Of a stretch of DNA of 64,000 nucleotides, positions 34,334-46,411 are shown one piece after another; within the stretch, counting starts at the first letter, position 1; each line of letters starts with the position of its first letter. The notes beneath the pieces were generated by a model. It worked only from the letters and a program-made list of their open reading frames with translations. It did no database searches and was not told the origin of the DNA. This stretch comes from Rhizodiscina lignyota (taxonomy: Eukaryota; Ascomycota; Dothideomycetes; Aulographales; Rhizodiscinaceae): assembly GCA_010015805.1 (NCBI GenBank), contig ML978124.1, positions 1,240,001 through 1,304,000 of the forward strand. The letters are read 5' to 3'. The position numbers and the translations under genes were made by a program.

Positions 34334-36552
34334 TCACACTGGGAGCGCGAGGGTCTCTGAACTGCTAGTGGCTCTGGGCATTACCCCTACTCCTGGGTAG
34401 GCCAAGTCCCCAGCTCCACTGACTGGTGGGTCCGCGCGCACCTGTCTCTGCTCCACATCCGAATCTTGCGGGTGATCGTGAGCAGACCTTAGCACTGCCC
34501 TTATTCCCTTCGTCAAGAAGTGGTAGACACACTTCGAAAATGTCACAATATTCACGTATGCAACGACTGTCTTCCACCATTGATCCTTGCGCCGCATGGC
34601 ACTGAGCGCACGAAACACAAGATTCGTCGCAGCCGTAATGATGACTATGGCAATAAGGAAGGACCCGACATTCATTTTGAAAGGCATGATCGTTTGCGGT
34701 ATTGAGAAAGTGGCGGTAGTAAGCGCAAAAGGAGCAATGATCTGAAAGGAATTAGCTACCTGAAGGTGAAGAATTTCCGACAGACGAACCGCAATTGTGA
34801 ATTCCGTGGCCACTCCGTTGTGTTGAGCAGCTTCATAACCTTGGAGGCCTAAGCGAACTTGTTCGAGGTCTAGGCGGCGTCCTTCAATGCTCAAATGATG
34901 TTGGAGCTGCATGTTCACAGCTTGGTAGAAATTATCGCAATCTTCATGCAAGCGAATCAAATCCCGCTGGAGATCTTCCAGGCTATCGAATGTTTCGTTG
35001 ATAGCGTCAAGTAATAGCGGAATACCCGAAAGCCGGCCATTTGAGATCTCTTGGGAAGAACAATCCATTTCCGTGAAGTAGCTGATATCGCGGTTGATGA
35101 ACCTCTGCGTGGCCTTATTTGTCTTCGAAAGAGCACCTATGAGGTGGTTCAAGAAATCCATAGCTTGTAGGATCCAGTCGAAGTTTTCTTTAGCGTTTTC
35201 AGCTGGATCATCCGTGGTGCCGAGGTGTCCAGATAAATGAGAAGAATATCTTTTCGCCTATTAGAATGATCAGAATTCAGAAATAGTTCATAATAAAAAT
35301 TGTGGCTCATACCTGTATCTCTTGTTTAATAATGTCTTGCACAGTCCCGATGAGTTCTTCCCACTCTTTTAGCGCCTGTGCCGTTCTGGAGTTCAGTATT
35401 GTAAGAAAATACTCTCTAGGGTTCCAAATCGGAAAGTTTGCATCAAATATGTCGCTAAATTCATTCCAAGCTATCGGATCGGAGAGAAAGCCTTGTATAG
35501 GTTTAACGCTATCTTCGAAGTCTTCGTCATCGACGTCAGTATCGTCAAAAGCATACGCGATCCACCGCGAGTTATCTGACCCGCATATGGCGAATGAGAA
35601 CTGAGCTTCGTATACGACATAATGCTCCAGGCCTCTAGAGTGCGGTCTACGCACACTCAGGAATGATAAATCCAACTCCATACACTTTCTTCTTGGTTTT
35701 ATCTCTTGATTTGGCAGCGACGAGCATATTCTCAAAGGGCAGAACGGTAGATGGAAACTGAGCTGGAATCTGATGAAGCCCTTGGTCTACAGAATATCGT
35801 AAGCATTCCTTCAGTGATCAACATCAGTACACAAAGCTAATATTTGAAACCTCAGGGGACCTACCGGAATTTTGACTCCCATTGATGCTTCACGCCCCAA
35901 GTGTCTCCATATGGCCTCTTTCAAGGCCGAGATTTGGTGGCCTGCCGCTGTCTTCGCAAGTGCCAGAACGTAGGATGGGTTTGCATTAGCAATGTAACTA
36001 CGGCAAAATGATTAGCTAGGATAATTCATTAACCCGAGAGAAAGGGAAGTCCTTGCATTAAACGTCTGTCCGCATCAACTTTGTTTTCGCAATCAAATCG
36101 CTATGACGAACTCAGTTTAGCTTGCGATACGCTTGGGGAAATAACAGGGATCAAGTGCGTACCGGCTCGTCCAAGTGACGGCAGAGGTCTGTTGCATCTA
36201 GCTCATCTGGATGTGATCGCCGACCCTCACTGACGTCCCCACGTGGACAATTCCTTTCATCTAACCAAACAGTACACTTCAAATTATCCAGTGATGTGCT
36301 CCGGAGGAAAAGTTCCAAAATCTTGACTTTACATGACGGTATTGAACCTTCAGTGTCCTTCAGGAAGTCTTCGATGTCAGTAGAGCGGGTACAAAACTCC
36401 GTTTTTGCCTCGATCCTACAGCGATCTTCTTTATGAATTTCATTCCGGTCCTTTGAAAATATCAAGTCCCAGTTCTTAGCATAATGCCGAGCCCCATAGC
36501 TTCTCTTTTCGCAGTTCATTGCTCTCTGTGGTCTTAATCGCTCTGGACTCAT
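34334..36552 (-). CDS. CorA-like two-membrane-segment fungal protein, 5' end uncertain
   Basis: Confident exons are 35997-35865, 35786-35313 and 35257-34334, in phase with each other. They encode SYIANANPSYVLALAKTAAG, then FQLSFHLPF, YVVYEAQFSFAICGSDNSRW, and a DANFPIWNPREYFL block. A long helical region follows (LEDLQRDLIRLHEDCDNFYQ), then two C-terminal hydrophobic segments (FQIIAPFALTTATFSIP and GSFLIAIVIITAATNLVF), and a tail. The layout (soluble N-domain, long helix, two terminal membrane helices) resembles CorA-type transporters, but the GMN motif is absent, so transport is not established. A candidate first exon at 36552-36160 ends at a good GTACGC donor but is one phase off from the next exon. 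The 5' end is therefore misplaced, has an extra exon, or is broken. Two decayed paralogues occur in the window. Confidence 0.66.
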
Positions 36553-37859
36553 GTAGGATGCACTCCTGTGCAGCCAATCAGGAAGGTCAATGTATACTAA
36601 TCAGCCATATCGTCTCGTTAATGGTAAGTATTATGCCAAATTCGTAGCGATCATTTGCAAGGATCAGCATTGTGAAAAGAATGCACAAGTTCAGAGTATG
36701 CAAAAGTGAAGATCGGACACGGCGGGCCATGAAAAACTCTCATCAACAATGCCTAAATGCTTCAGAGAGCCCAACTATCCTAGTGAAGACCACAAGGCAA
36801 CGGGTGCTGCTGAATTCGTTGGGCAGGAAGTAAGGCAATCGACTTCCAGAATATCATGGCGCGGAGCACGCCACGTCATGAAAGGAATTGGATGACAGTG
36901 AAAATTCGCATTTGCATAAGGCATACTGCATTGACTTCGTAAGGCTGCATTTCACGACAGACAGAGCTCGTATGTTGATGTTTGACTCGTGCCACAGTTC
37001 GTAGACTGAATGGTGCGCGACATGCAAGGCGTTCGGGGCATTGTGTTGGCGGATGCCAACTTTCGTCACTTCATCCAGATGAATATCATGGGGTCCGCGC
37101 TGACAGTGTGTATTGAGCGGAATGCTAAGTGGACAGGCCGTTGATCTGGGTCACAAGTCATCTGTACACGTGATAGAGGTTGTGTCGTGGCCAGTTTTGT
37201 ATCGCGGCTATTTGTATCGTTGGGTACTGGACGCCCTGTTTGATTGATGAATGAAAAGGCAATCGTAGAGAACAGCGCAGCGCGATTACCGCTGCATAAT
37301 AATCCTGCAAGTAAATGCTGCTGAAGTCAACACTGGTCGAGGCTTCTGGGAATCTAGTATAAATGGGTTTCACAGGGGCAAGTGCTATTTGAATCAACGA
37401 CTCAGCTATCCTGCCAAGCACAGTACGATAGAAGTTCTGAGTCATCCCACAGCGATGTGGATCGTACCCCTTGTCTTGCGGGGATTGGCCGAAGTGGAAA
37501 GGTCTCTCTACACGATATTCAGTACAGCAGGCGTCGATGGATACAGGAAGTGTTACTTGATTATGTATCATAATCAGCGTCAGTGATAGCCTAAATGACA
37601 CGAACTTGGACTCCTGACTTATGACCACTGAGGATGGAAGGGGGCCCAAATACCGGTCTGCTTTGAAAAATGAACAAGGCTGAGGCTGTGCACATTAGAC
37701 CCACGAGCTATTCGGACTCCTTTAGGCCTTTTATCTCGCTTGCCAAAAAAAATTGATGGTCGCCTTCGTTTCTTCCACTCCATTTCCACCTCAGATTTCC
37801 AAGCGTAGCTTATCACATCCCCAGATACGATTAACTCTTTGAAGCTAACTTTATTTAGG
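36553..37859. promoter_or_regulatory. Divergent spacer between CorA-like and NACHT genes
   Basis: The 1.3-kb spacer separates the starts of a minus-strand membrane-protein gene and a plus-strand NLR-like gene, so promoters of both should lie here. Open frames around 37158-37649 are short and match nothing I know. No repeat or RNA gene was seen. Confidence 0.4.
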
Positions 37860-40536
37860 ATGGTAGTAGAGGCGCTAGCTGCCGTGGGGCTAGCTGGAAA
37901 TATTGCTCAGTTCTTGGATGTCTTGACGAGGCTCATCCGTGGGACCCACGAAATATATACATCCGCCGACGGCTCTACAAGAGAAAATTCGCAGCTTGAT
38001 GAGATATCTGATTACGTATTGACTTTAAGCAGTCGGCTGGAATCGGACATTGAGTCAAAGCTGAAGCGCAGTCGAGCTGAACAGGAATTGATTGTACTTG
38101 CAAGAAGGAGTAAGGATGAAGCGGATAAACTTCGACTGAAGCTATCCAAGGTCAAACTAAGTCCTGGCGAAAGTAAGATGGGTAGCCTTGTTCAGTCATT
38201 CAAATGCGTCTGGAAGTCGACCGAATTTAAGGCTATGGCAAAAGAAGTGGACACTTGCAGGAAGCTTCTTGCGAATCAGATCCTTGATTTGATAAGGTAA
38301 TATTGCCCATCCTACCGGGACCATCTTCGCTCACTATGTCACTATCATAAGGGAGGACACTTCGACTATCCTGAAAGCCCTTAGAAACCTCAAAGATGAA
38401 GCCAAGGAAACCGATCGTGTTCGACAAACGCAATTCCAGGCTTTGGCAGACGATCTGCACTCGATACACTCGATAAAGTTGCGGGGGGACTCAAAGCCTG
38501 ATGAGCTTGAGTCGAAGGTAGCGTCTTCAGATTTTGCTATACTCAAAGATGTGCTAGAGGGCGTCGTGGAAACCGCTGCGAGAATGAGAAAAGAGCAACT
38601 GATTCTGGCACATTTGACTTTCGAGCAAATCAAAGCTAGGTATTCGAGGCTACCGGAAGCACATGCTAGAAGTTTCAGTTGGATCTTCCGGGAACGGACT
38701 GAAACCGATGAATACTCACCAAAGCCCAAAACCGGATTCACCGAATGGCTGAAAGGGCCCAATCTGAATGACCATTTCTACTGGATCTCAGGTAAGGCAG
38801 GCAGCGGGAAGTCAACTTTAATGAAATACATCTGCGAACATCCAGATACTGCGGAGCATCTACTCCTTTGGGCTGGACACTATCAGCTTCTCACTGCAAG
38901 CTTTTTCTTCTGGGATTCTGGAAGAGAAGCAGAGGTGGGTTCCCTATTACAACAGTCTCAAGAAGGCCTTCTACGGACGCTACTATTTGAAATCTTATCC
39001 AAATGTCCAAAGCTAATCTCGAAAACGCTGCCATTGAGGTGGGAAAGAGAGCACCAACTACCATGGACTGTTCTGGAGCTCCTGCAAGTCTTTAGAACTC
39101 TTGGAAATAACTTGGACTCTTCTTGCCGATTCTGCTTCTTCATTGATGGTCTGGATGAGTACAAGGGCGAACCAAGTGATCTCTTGGACGTTGTTTCACG
39201 GTTGGCAAACTGCGAAAATGTCAAGGTTTGCATCTCAAGTCGGCCCTGGCCGGTGTTCAAGGCAGCTTTCGAAAGTCTGGCCCATCGTCGACTATTCGTA
39301 CATGACTTAACGAGTGACGACATTGCGGCATACGTTCATGACAGGCTTGAGTCTAATTCTCTTTTTGTTCGAGCAAAGTGCGAAGATTCCAGATATCAAG
39401 CACTTGTGGACGAAATTGTAGAACGAGCTCAAGGAGTGTTCCTTTGGGTTTCCTTAGTGGTTCGGTCACTTCTCAACGGCATCACCAATGCAGACACAAT
39501 ACCAATCTTACAGCGAAGGCTAAGAGCTCTGCCAACGAGGCTACAATCTTTCTTTCAACATATGCTGGATTCGATAGATGACGTATACCAAGTTCAGATG
39601 GCTCAAACTTTCCAAGTTGCAACTGGTGGGCAAACTCAATTACCTCTATTCCTCTATTATATGATAGACGAGCTAGACGAGGACCCTCGATATACTATCA
39701 ACTTGCCAGCTCAGACTCCGGGAATATTGCCAAAGCGTGGCCATAATGGCTCTGACCTGACAAGTCTGCCAGAAGAAATTATCTTGGCGGAACAAAAGAT
39801 GGCTACTCGGCTTGAAGCTCGCTGCAAAGGGCTGCTTGAGGTTTCGACCCATTCTGGGCACAATCGATTTCCACTCAAGAAAGTCGATTTCTTGCATCGT
39901 ACCGTCAAAGACTTTCTGAAGTCTAAGAAGATATCAGAAGAGCTGCAGGAAAAATCTGGTGATCATTTTCAACCAGATAGCGCCATTTGCCGTGCTTTTC
40001 TCGGGGTTATCAAACAACTTCCATTTGAGGCAGATGAGCATCAGGATCGAGGCTACCTTTTAAGTTTGATCGACGACTTCCTGTACTACGCTCGTAGAAG
40101 CGAGGAAAATACAGCTGACCTCATTCACGAGGCCATCAGGGAGCTTGAGCGAAACTTGATCAGCAGATATCCGGCTAGAGATCGGACCCATTGGGCGTCG
40201 AAGAGACCACATGTAGAGCGAATCCACGGAGTCTTATTGCAATCCGCCAAAGCTAATTCGGTATTTGAACTTTGTGTTCAGTACGGACTTATAGCTTATG
40301 TAAAGAGGCGGATAGCAGAGGATCCTTCACTCTTGACACGCGTCTGGCGAAAGCCGCTCTTGTCTCACGCAGATCATCCGTCGATCACAACCAAGTATCC
40401 TACTGTTGACTCAAAGCGCATGGTTCAACTCCTGGTTCAATGTCAACCTGAAGTAACAGACGCTGATTCTCATATTCAAGCCGACGCTATCGACGCAACT
40501 GTTACATCCGAGACGGATGGCTTCCATTGCTTGTGA
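37860..40536 (+). CDS. NACHT-domain STAND NTPase (NLR-like), 873 aa
   Basis: Exon 1 is 37860-38296 and exon 2 is 38352-40536 (joined 2622 nt, phase 2 intron). The start is the first ATG in frame and gives MVVEALAAVGLAGNIAQFLD, the usual opening of a fungal STAND N-terminal (HeLo/SesA-like) domain that spans about residues 1-140. The NACHT NTPase follows, with Walker A GKAGSGKST at about 293-301 and Walker B FCFFIDGLDE at about 405-413. Next come CENVKVCISSRPWPVF (sensor Arg) and the conserved VFLWVSLVVRSLLNGI, then VDFLHRTVKDFL of the winged/DUF7791-type region. No WD40 or TPR sensor repeats follow; an ankyrin-like end (YGLIAYVKRRIAEDPSLL) is cut short. Such proteins act in fungal non-self recognition and programmed cell death. 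Ligand and effector are unknown. Confidence 0.88.
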
Positions 40537-41086
40537 ACAGATCGGTTCGAAGATTACACAACTTTGCTCAGATTTACAGTCATAACTCTGAATCGCTAGC
40601 AAGTATCCTTCTGGGTCAAGCCGAGCGAAACCATCGGGAGAGCATTTGCAAGACTGGATACATCTTCACCCGTCGTGAGAGAGAAAACTTTCTGCGCGGG
40701 TGTACATGTTGGTCTAACCAAGGCTATGCACTCACCCGCCTAGTTGTAGTTACACCGAAAGAAACGGTAATTGGCATCAAATTATGCAAATTTCCATTCT
40801 GGCGTAAGCAGCGTCTATCAGCGAAAATAGCATTACAACTCGCTAATGTACAGCCAGAAAATGAATACGGTGATCTCTCGTCTTTTAGGTTGCCCACCAC
40901 GGCCAGCATTCGCCGTTTTCCTGTACCTCCGTATGCCACTTGCCAAATAAGCCGATGGTCCGAGTTGGACTAAAATCTCCTGCAGCTTCCAAATTCGCAC
41001 GTAAACTAACAATGAGAGTCTATTTATTACAGTAATAGCACTCGATAGCTTCTTGATTGCTGAAGCTGATCTAAAAAATCGCAATG
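40537..41086. other. 3' flank of the NACHT gene
   Basis: An open frame of about 148 codons overlaps the NACHT stop here but has no recognisable domain. It may be decayed sensor-repeat sequence of the NACHT gene or chance. No other feature was seen. Confidence 0.35.
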
Positions 41087-41640
41087 TTACGGCTTTTGGA
41101 TGTCGCTTTGCGACCAAATGCCGGGAACAACTGAACGTCGAAAGTCTTTGTGGGAAGCAGTATTGCTATTTGGACCAGCGCGTGACACCCGGGTGTATGA
41201 GCTGCGATACGAGGATCGGGCGGAGTATCGAACATATCTCTCGCATGTGTTGTGAGGTTTGGTAAGGGAGAAAGGCTCTAAGGGAACGCTCGAAGGATGT
41301 CGATCAGGAGGTGAAATTAGAGCTTCACAGGGCTCCGTTGGAGGGGCGTCGGAGCAGGTGCTAGCGCTTCCGTGGTAGTGTATCACTTGTTGATGAGAAA
41401 TCGAGTATCCAGCGAAGTTCACGCCTTTTCGCTGCGATGGCGCCTTCGTTAAACGCATTCGTACTCGTGTTGTACGGCAGTTTCCACATCGAATATGGCC
41501 ACAAGCAGGACATGCATCCGCGAGGATCGATATACGAGAACATCCGCATGTGCACTAGTGGCGTGTTAGCTTTCAAATGTATATACAGTGAGTAATGCTT
41601 CCCGTTTGCATACACATTCCCACACGTAGACGTGCTTTTT
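41087..41640 (-). CDS. Zinc-ribbon micro-gene, copy C, with C-terminal read-on
   Basis: The middle exon (41640-41614, KKHVYVWEC) has exactly the family's 27 nt and consensus splice sites. The last exon starts at 41554 and reads CTCGCSRISILADAC then PACGHIRCGNCRTTRVRMR, keeping all eight cysteines. Where copies A and B stop, copy C reads on in frame for about 120 more codons to 41087 (LTKAPSQRKGVNFAG onward), giving a tail with no recognisable domain. Upstream of the middle exon a GTATGT donor exists at 41700, but the frame preceding it has a stop only about 20 codons upstream and no good ATG. The first exon is therefore missing, different or lost. It may be a living variant or a recently damaged copy. 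Confidence 0.45.
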
Positions 41641-43329
41641 CTAAGAAGATAGAGTTAGCTTACATGGCTAATAGCCTACCAGCAAGAGTATATCACATAC
41701 AGGCATCGTGTGGTGGCCCCAGAATTTGCTGCCGCTGCAATTCGTTCGATTCGGCCCCCTTACGAGAACCAGAGGGGATAGAGTCTGGAATTTTCTGGAG
41801 ATATCGCGATCCCATTGCCACACGAGACCAATAATATATTGGGCCGTCCTTTGTTTGTGTCTGCTCTCGCAAACGCGTTCTCCGAGTTACGTGACGTACC
41901 GATAGCAAACGACCAGGCCGGAATACGCACAAGCAATCTTGGAATGTTTATGAGAGAGTTGGTTTGCAGTAGCAGTAACAAGCGAGTGAATTCTCAAAGG
42001 AGTGGAATTTCGGACACGTAACAAAAACAAATTCAAACGCGCCGCCAGCTCCTCAGCTCGATCAATTATCGTACATATCTAGTTGAGATGACATTAAGAG
42101 ATGCGAGGGTAGATATCGGGCAATGAAGAGCGGTTGGTCCTTTGTGTTCGTGCCTGGTGAAAAGAGAGGCTGATCGTTTTGAAGCAAACTTATGTTTTCA
42201 TCGTACCAGGGCGCGGACGCGCGGAAAAAGCCGTGACGCGTTGACAAACTTTGTAGGTCCGGCAAAATTTCCGCCGAATCCAATTGGACGAGCATCCCGG
42301 CAGTCTAGTCCCCAACTAAACAAGGGCTTCGAAAGGCAGCCAAAGAGCCGTGCACAAAGAAATTGTCGGCCCACAAGGTGGTCGAGCCACGGCATAGGTA
42401 GAGGAAGTTGTGTTACTCCTTAAGGTGGTCAGCTCTGCAAGTTTTGACGGTCAGGCAGTGTCGGAGCACGAAAAAGTACAAGGAGATGCATATGGAGTGG
42501 ATTGATTAAGGAGAGAAATGATAGATCTACTGTACGAGAAGAAAGAAAAGCTATACATAATGTATCGTGCACTGCTGACGTCGGTGGCGCTATACCTAAC
42601 ACCTCCTGACAAGCAGTGAGGACTTAGGAACAGTCGGTTCGAGCTGGGGTTATTAACTTTTTGGAGATCGAGCAGCCACGAAATGCAGAAGATCGCGTTC
42701 GAAGAGCGCAACATTGAGGTCGCAAGTGAGTTGAAATATGCGGCATGCTCTTTAATGTTTTTCACCTGAGATGTAGCTTGCTGGGACTCCCTTCGTATTG
42801 AGCGCGTGGACTGCATGGCTTTTGCATGGCGGTGCTCATCAGGTTGTCACGATGAGTGAATTGGAAGCAGAACCTCCTGTCGATTGCAGCTCCGTCATGC
42901 CCCACATCGGTTGTGCGAATCACTACTCCGTATATGGAGAAGTGCTCCCTACAGAGCAGTGACAAACTTCGGGAAACTTTGTATATACCTACACTTTGAC
43001 CACATGGCAGCATGCATCCGAAAGATAGGCGGGAATACCAGCCACTCGGTTCTCCATCAATTTGCCATCCTGTTGCTCTTTTCATGCTTCTTCCCCTTTT
43101 TTGCTCTTCTTTATGGATCTTGGCTTTTGAGTTCTCCCTTAGAGTCAGTGACATTGAGGATTTTCTATTTGAGGCGGCAATCCGATCGGCGTAACATCTT
43201 AACGGGTGCTTCCCAGCGAACCTTGGAAGGCTCTTCGGAACTTAGTTAAGTAGAGAACTCGGTTGGTGATTCATTGGAATATCGGGTATCGGCACGAGGC
43301 CTTCTCCTTCCGGCCGGTGGTCGCTGGCG
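41641..43329. other. Intergenic within the island
   Basis: Several short open frames occur on both strands (around 41693-41932, 42142-42423 and 42884-43249), none with a domain, signal or splice structure I trust. No repeat boundary was seen. Confidence 0.4.
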
Positions 43330-44660
43330 ACGACAGGTGCGACACAACCTGAAACAGGATTTGGTCAGTCAACTTCCACAACTCGTTCGTAAGCCAAGCA
43401 GCACCCTGTTCCATAGACTTCCTTTCTTCGGTTTTCTTCGGTTTTCTTCATGGCATCGAGAACTGGTTTTATCATTGCTGCTATGACGACGATGGCAATG
43501 AGGAGAGATTTGAAGTTCACCCTGAACCGTAAAACTTTCTACGGTATGTAGAAATATGCGGTAGCAAAGGGGAAAGGCAGCGATAATCTGAAAGCTGTTA
43601 GATGTGCGCAAGATGACATTATTTACGGATTCGTAACCATGCCGAGATCATAAATTCTGTAGCCACTTCATTGTGTTGAATTTCTTCGACGCTTCGGAGG
43701 GTCAAAGCTGAACCTGCGCCTGCTAGCAGCTGCTCAGCTCATTCTGCGGCAGAAGTACGGAAAGCGGAGACGTCACCTTACTCACGGTTAGACCAATCTC
43801 TCGCAAGACGCGTTTAGATGAAGCAATCCCTGCAGGTGGTGAAAGGGTTTCAAAGTTTTGATTGTCTCTTAGATGGTTGGAAGGATCAGCCAGTTGCGAC
43901 TATCGCGTTCCTGAGAAAATTCGATGTCGGAGAATAGTCAATATCCCCATCGTCAGAACCAACCTCTTCCAAGCCCAGATTGTTGCCGAGAGTGAATCCA
44001 GCAGCCTGTTGAATATATACATGGTTGTGAGGTCCAATCGAGGTTTTTCTTAAGTCTTTCTGCTCCGTCACCCGCAGATCTCGGACCCTCGCGAAAACAG
44101 AGGAAGGACGACACGTCTGATCGGTTCATGATCCGTTGCCTCACCGCAATCATCCATATAATCATTGTTACGGGCGAAGCCTAGCAAAAAAAATGAAAGA
44201 CGAACATGCATCCAAGTCCCGTATAATACTGTGCTCTACAGTTGAAACAAAGCCCTCCAACTTCTTTTGCAATTGAGCGCTTCGTGACTTCAAGACTGTA
44301 AGATAGTACTTTCGCGGATCGGTTATGGGAACGTTTGCATCGATAATATCCTCTGATTCGTCCTAGGCTATAGGATCAATCTTAATACCATCGCATGAGT
44401 TGTTTTCATCTTCCGAGTCTTCATCTTCGAAGATTTCGCCCTCAACATTCGTGTCATAGAAGGCGTAGGCGACCAACCGCGAGCTGTCCGATCCACATAT
44501 GACAAAGGAAAACTGGGCTTCGTACATGTAGTAACTTCCATGATAAGAACCGAAAGGTCTACTGGTCGCCTTCCCAGCTTAGTTTGACTCTGCTTAGACG
44601 ACGAGCACTGTCGTAGCGCACAGAACGGAGGATTGGGGCCCAAATGAAACATAGTGTGTC
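43330..44660 (-). pseudogene. Decayed full-length copy of the CorA-like gene
   Basis: Read on the minus strand with frame changes, 44640-44290 gives YEAQFSFVICGSDSSRLVAYAF and DANVPITDPRKYYLTVLKSR, matching YEAQFSFAICGSDNSRWIAYAF and DANFPIWNPREYFLTILNSR in the gene at 34334-36552. At 43610-43440 it gives NSFQIIAAF and VNFKSLLIAIVVIAAMIKPV, matching the two terminal membrane segments. The order and spacing of these blocks are kept, so the copy was once complete over this span. The reading frame now changes several times and contains stops. Traces of a 5' part may extend to about 45300. This is the family's third copy in the window. Confidence 0.72.
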
Positions 44661-46240
44661 CTTTTGCTTAGTGCTTTATTAGAGTCCGAGACAGTGACAG
44701 TTCGTATTACAGAAATTGTATGGACTTGCCGAGATTTTTGCACAAATAGACGGCTCACGAATCAAACGTTTGCCGATAGCATCCCTTGATGGCGGTGTTT
44801 GCCAGCAAGTGCTCGAACATAATAAGGATCCAAGTCCCGTGTGTATGTAATAATGGTTAGTCATGACTGATCTTGAAATTGAAAAGTTATGGATACAACT
44901 TGCATTAGCCGTCTATCCGTAACCGATATATTCGCATTACTGAACCGTTGTGACAAGTCGAGTTCGCTTTAAGAGAGTCTTCAAGACCGGAACCATAATT
45001 CGCTCTATACTGGTAATTTCAGAAAGTAGTAGAGCTTCGTTGTGCTGAGCGAGTCTTCATGCGCCTCGGAAGCGACGGTGTCAGCCAGATCGTCGTGTGC
45101 CCTATCATCAAACTATTGCACTGTGCTCCTTTCCTGCCGTACCAGTCCCGACTTGAGATCATGGAGTCCAGCGTTCTGGCAGGAGAATTCCACATCTGCA
45201 ACCCCACGCGAAGGCCCTGAGTCCGCAAAGACTTTCTCTCTCCGAAGTCTGCGTCAAGCTCTTTTCCCTTGAAATCGATGTAGCAAGGGATCTCTATGAT
45301 TTTCCGGCCCGCTAAAAAGATCGGATCCTATGCTCTGGCGAGGAGGTCTGTTCTCCTTTTGGTGCCCATTATCTATTGGTGTCCCTAGAATTGATATCGT
45401 ACCGATATATGATGCGCAGAGCGGATCATGATTAGTAACTGCACAAGAATCAGTCTAGTCCTGATATTGAAACGAAAGCGTCAATATATCGTAGGTGCCC
45501 TGGTATTAAAAGAATTTTTTTTGTTTGGGGTGGGGGGGTTCTCGAGGCTTTGACGGCGAAGGGACTTGAAAGGAAACCGGCATACTAGCAAATAATAATT
45601 TGGAATTCCATCATTAAAACCAGAAATTCGCTTGGAGCGTATTCGTCAAAACTAGTGTGAGACAGTAAAAAGAGGTGATAACAGTTCGTTCAGGCAAACG
45701 ACCGAAGGAAACAAGGCAATCGATTGCAAAATTACCCTAGCTCGTAAGCAACCGCCACGTAGCTAAGCATGGTGGGCAATGCTGGTGCGAGGAACGCGGT
45801 TGGACACTTCGTCCGCAAGGCGTTCTTTACATTTGCCATCTCATCTGGGGTAAGCTTTTGTATACAGCAGTGGCGTTTTGTCCGAAAACTGTTGAATCAT
45901 TCAGCTCTTCACACGCGTTATTTAGTGCGGGGAAGAAAAGAGACAAGGATAGTCGTAGGATGGAACAGTTTTGAATGTAAGCAGTATTCTGTGCTTTGCG
46001 AAACAGGTACAAACGTTTCTGGGCAACCAACCTCCGGGGAGGTCTCAATGTCTTGCAGGTGAAGGAAAGCGAACGTGTCCAGCTGGGAGTGCTTATCGAT
46101 CACGACTCGGATTTGTTCCACTACTGGCCTCGAGTAACCTCGGAATTATTAGGCCTCTCCACGTTTCTCGTGACTTCGCTGTCGTAATGCGGCTCTGGTA
46201 CCAACTACACAGCCTCGAGAATTTGCCAACTCAGCTCGAT
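44661..46240. other. Intergenic within the island
   Basis: No intact gene. A frame at 45019-45228 on the minus strand might be the decayed 5' portion of the neighbouring CorA-like pseudogene, but the match is not convincing. A T-run followed by a G-run lies near 45515-45540 (TTTGGGGTGGGGGGGTT). Confidence 0.4.
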
Positions 46241-46411
46241 TTATCGAACCTTCACCTTTGTGATCTCGCAGTCCTCGCGTCTGGTACGGCCACATCCTGG
46301 ACATGCATCGAAGAGTATGCTGGTTCCTGCGTTTGCGCGCGCTGTATTTCGGGTAGGGTCAGGCGCCGTTCCACATAACCTACGCATTGCCATATATACA
46401 CATATTATTTT
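46241..46411 (-). pseudogene. Zinc-ribbon micro-gene, copy E, decayed
   Basis: On the minus strand the middle-exon equivalent begins at 46411 after a CTCAG acceptor; its DNA still aligns with the AAACATGTATACATCTGGC word of copy A but is out of frame. The last-exon equivalent, 46341-46241, encodes AGTSILFDACPGCGRTRRED and CEITKVKVR-stop, recognisable against GTSIMVEPCPCCGHSRCANC and QTTRVIVR of copy B. The first two cysteines and the RC pair are lost. The gene is probably dead. Confidence 0.58.

Noticed and set aside
37158-37649. 163-codon minus-strand frame between the CorA-like and NACHT genes
   Set aside because: No recognisable domain, no good splice sites and irregular composition; probably chance.
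40527-40973. 148-codon frame overlapping the NACHT stop
   Set aside because: Its first codons are not an ATG start in good context, and no domain or ankyrin-like pattern is visible.
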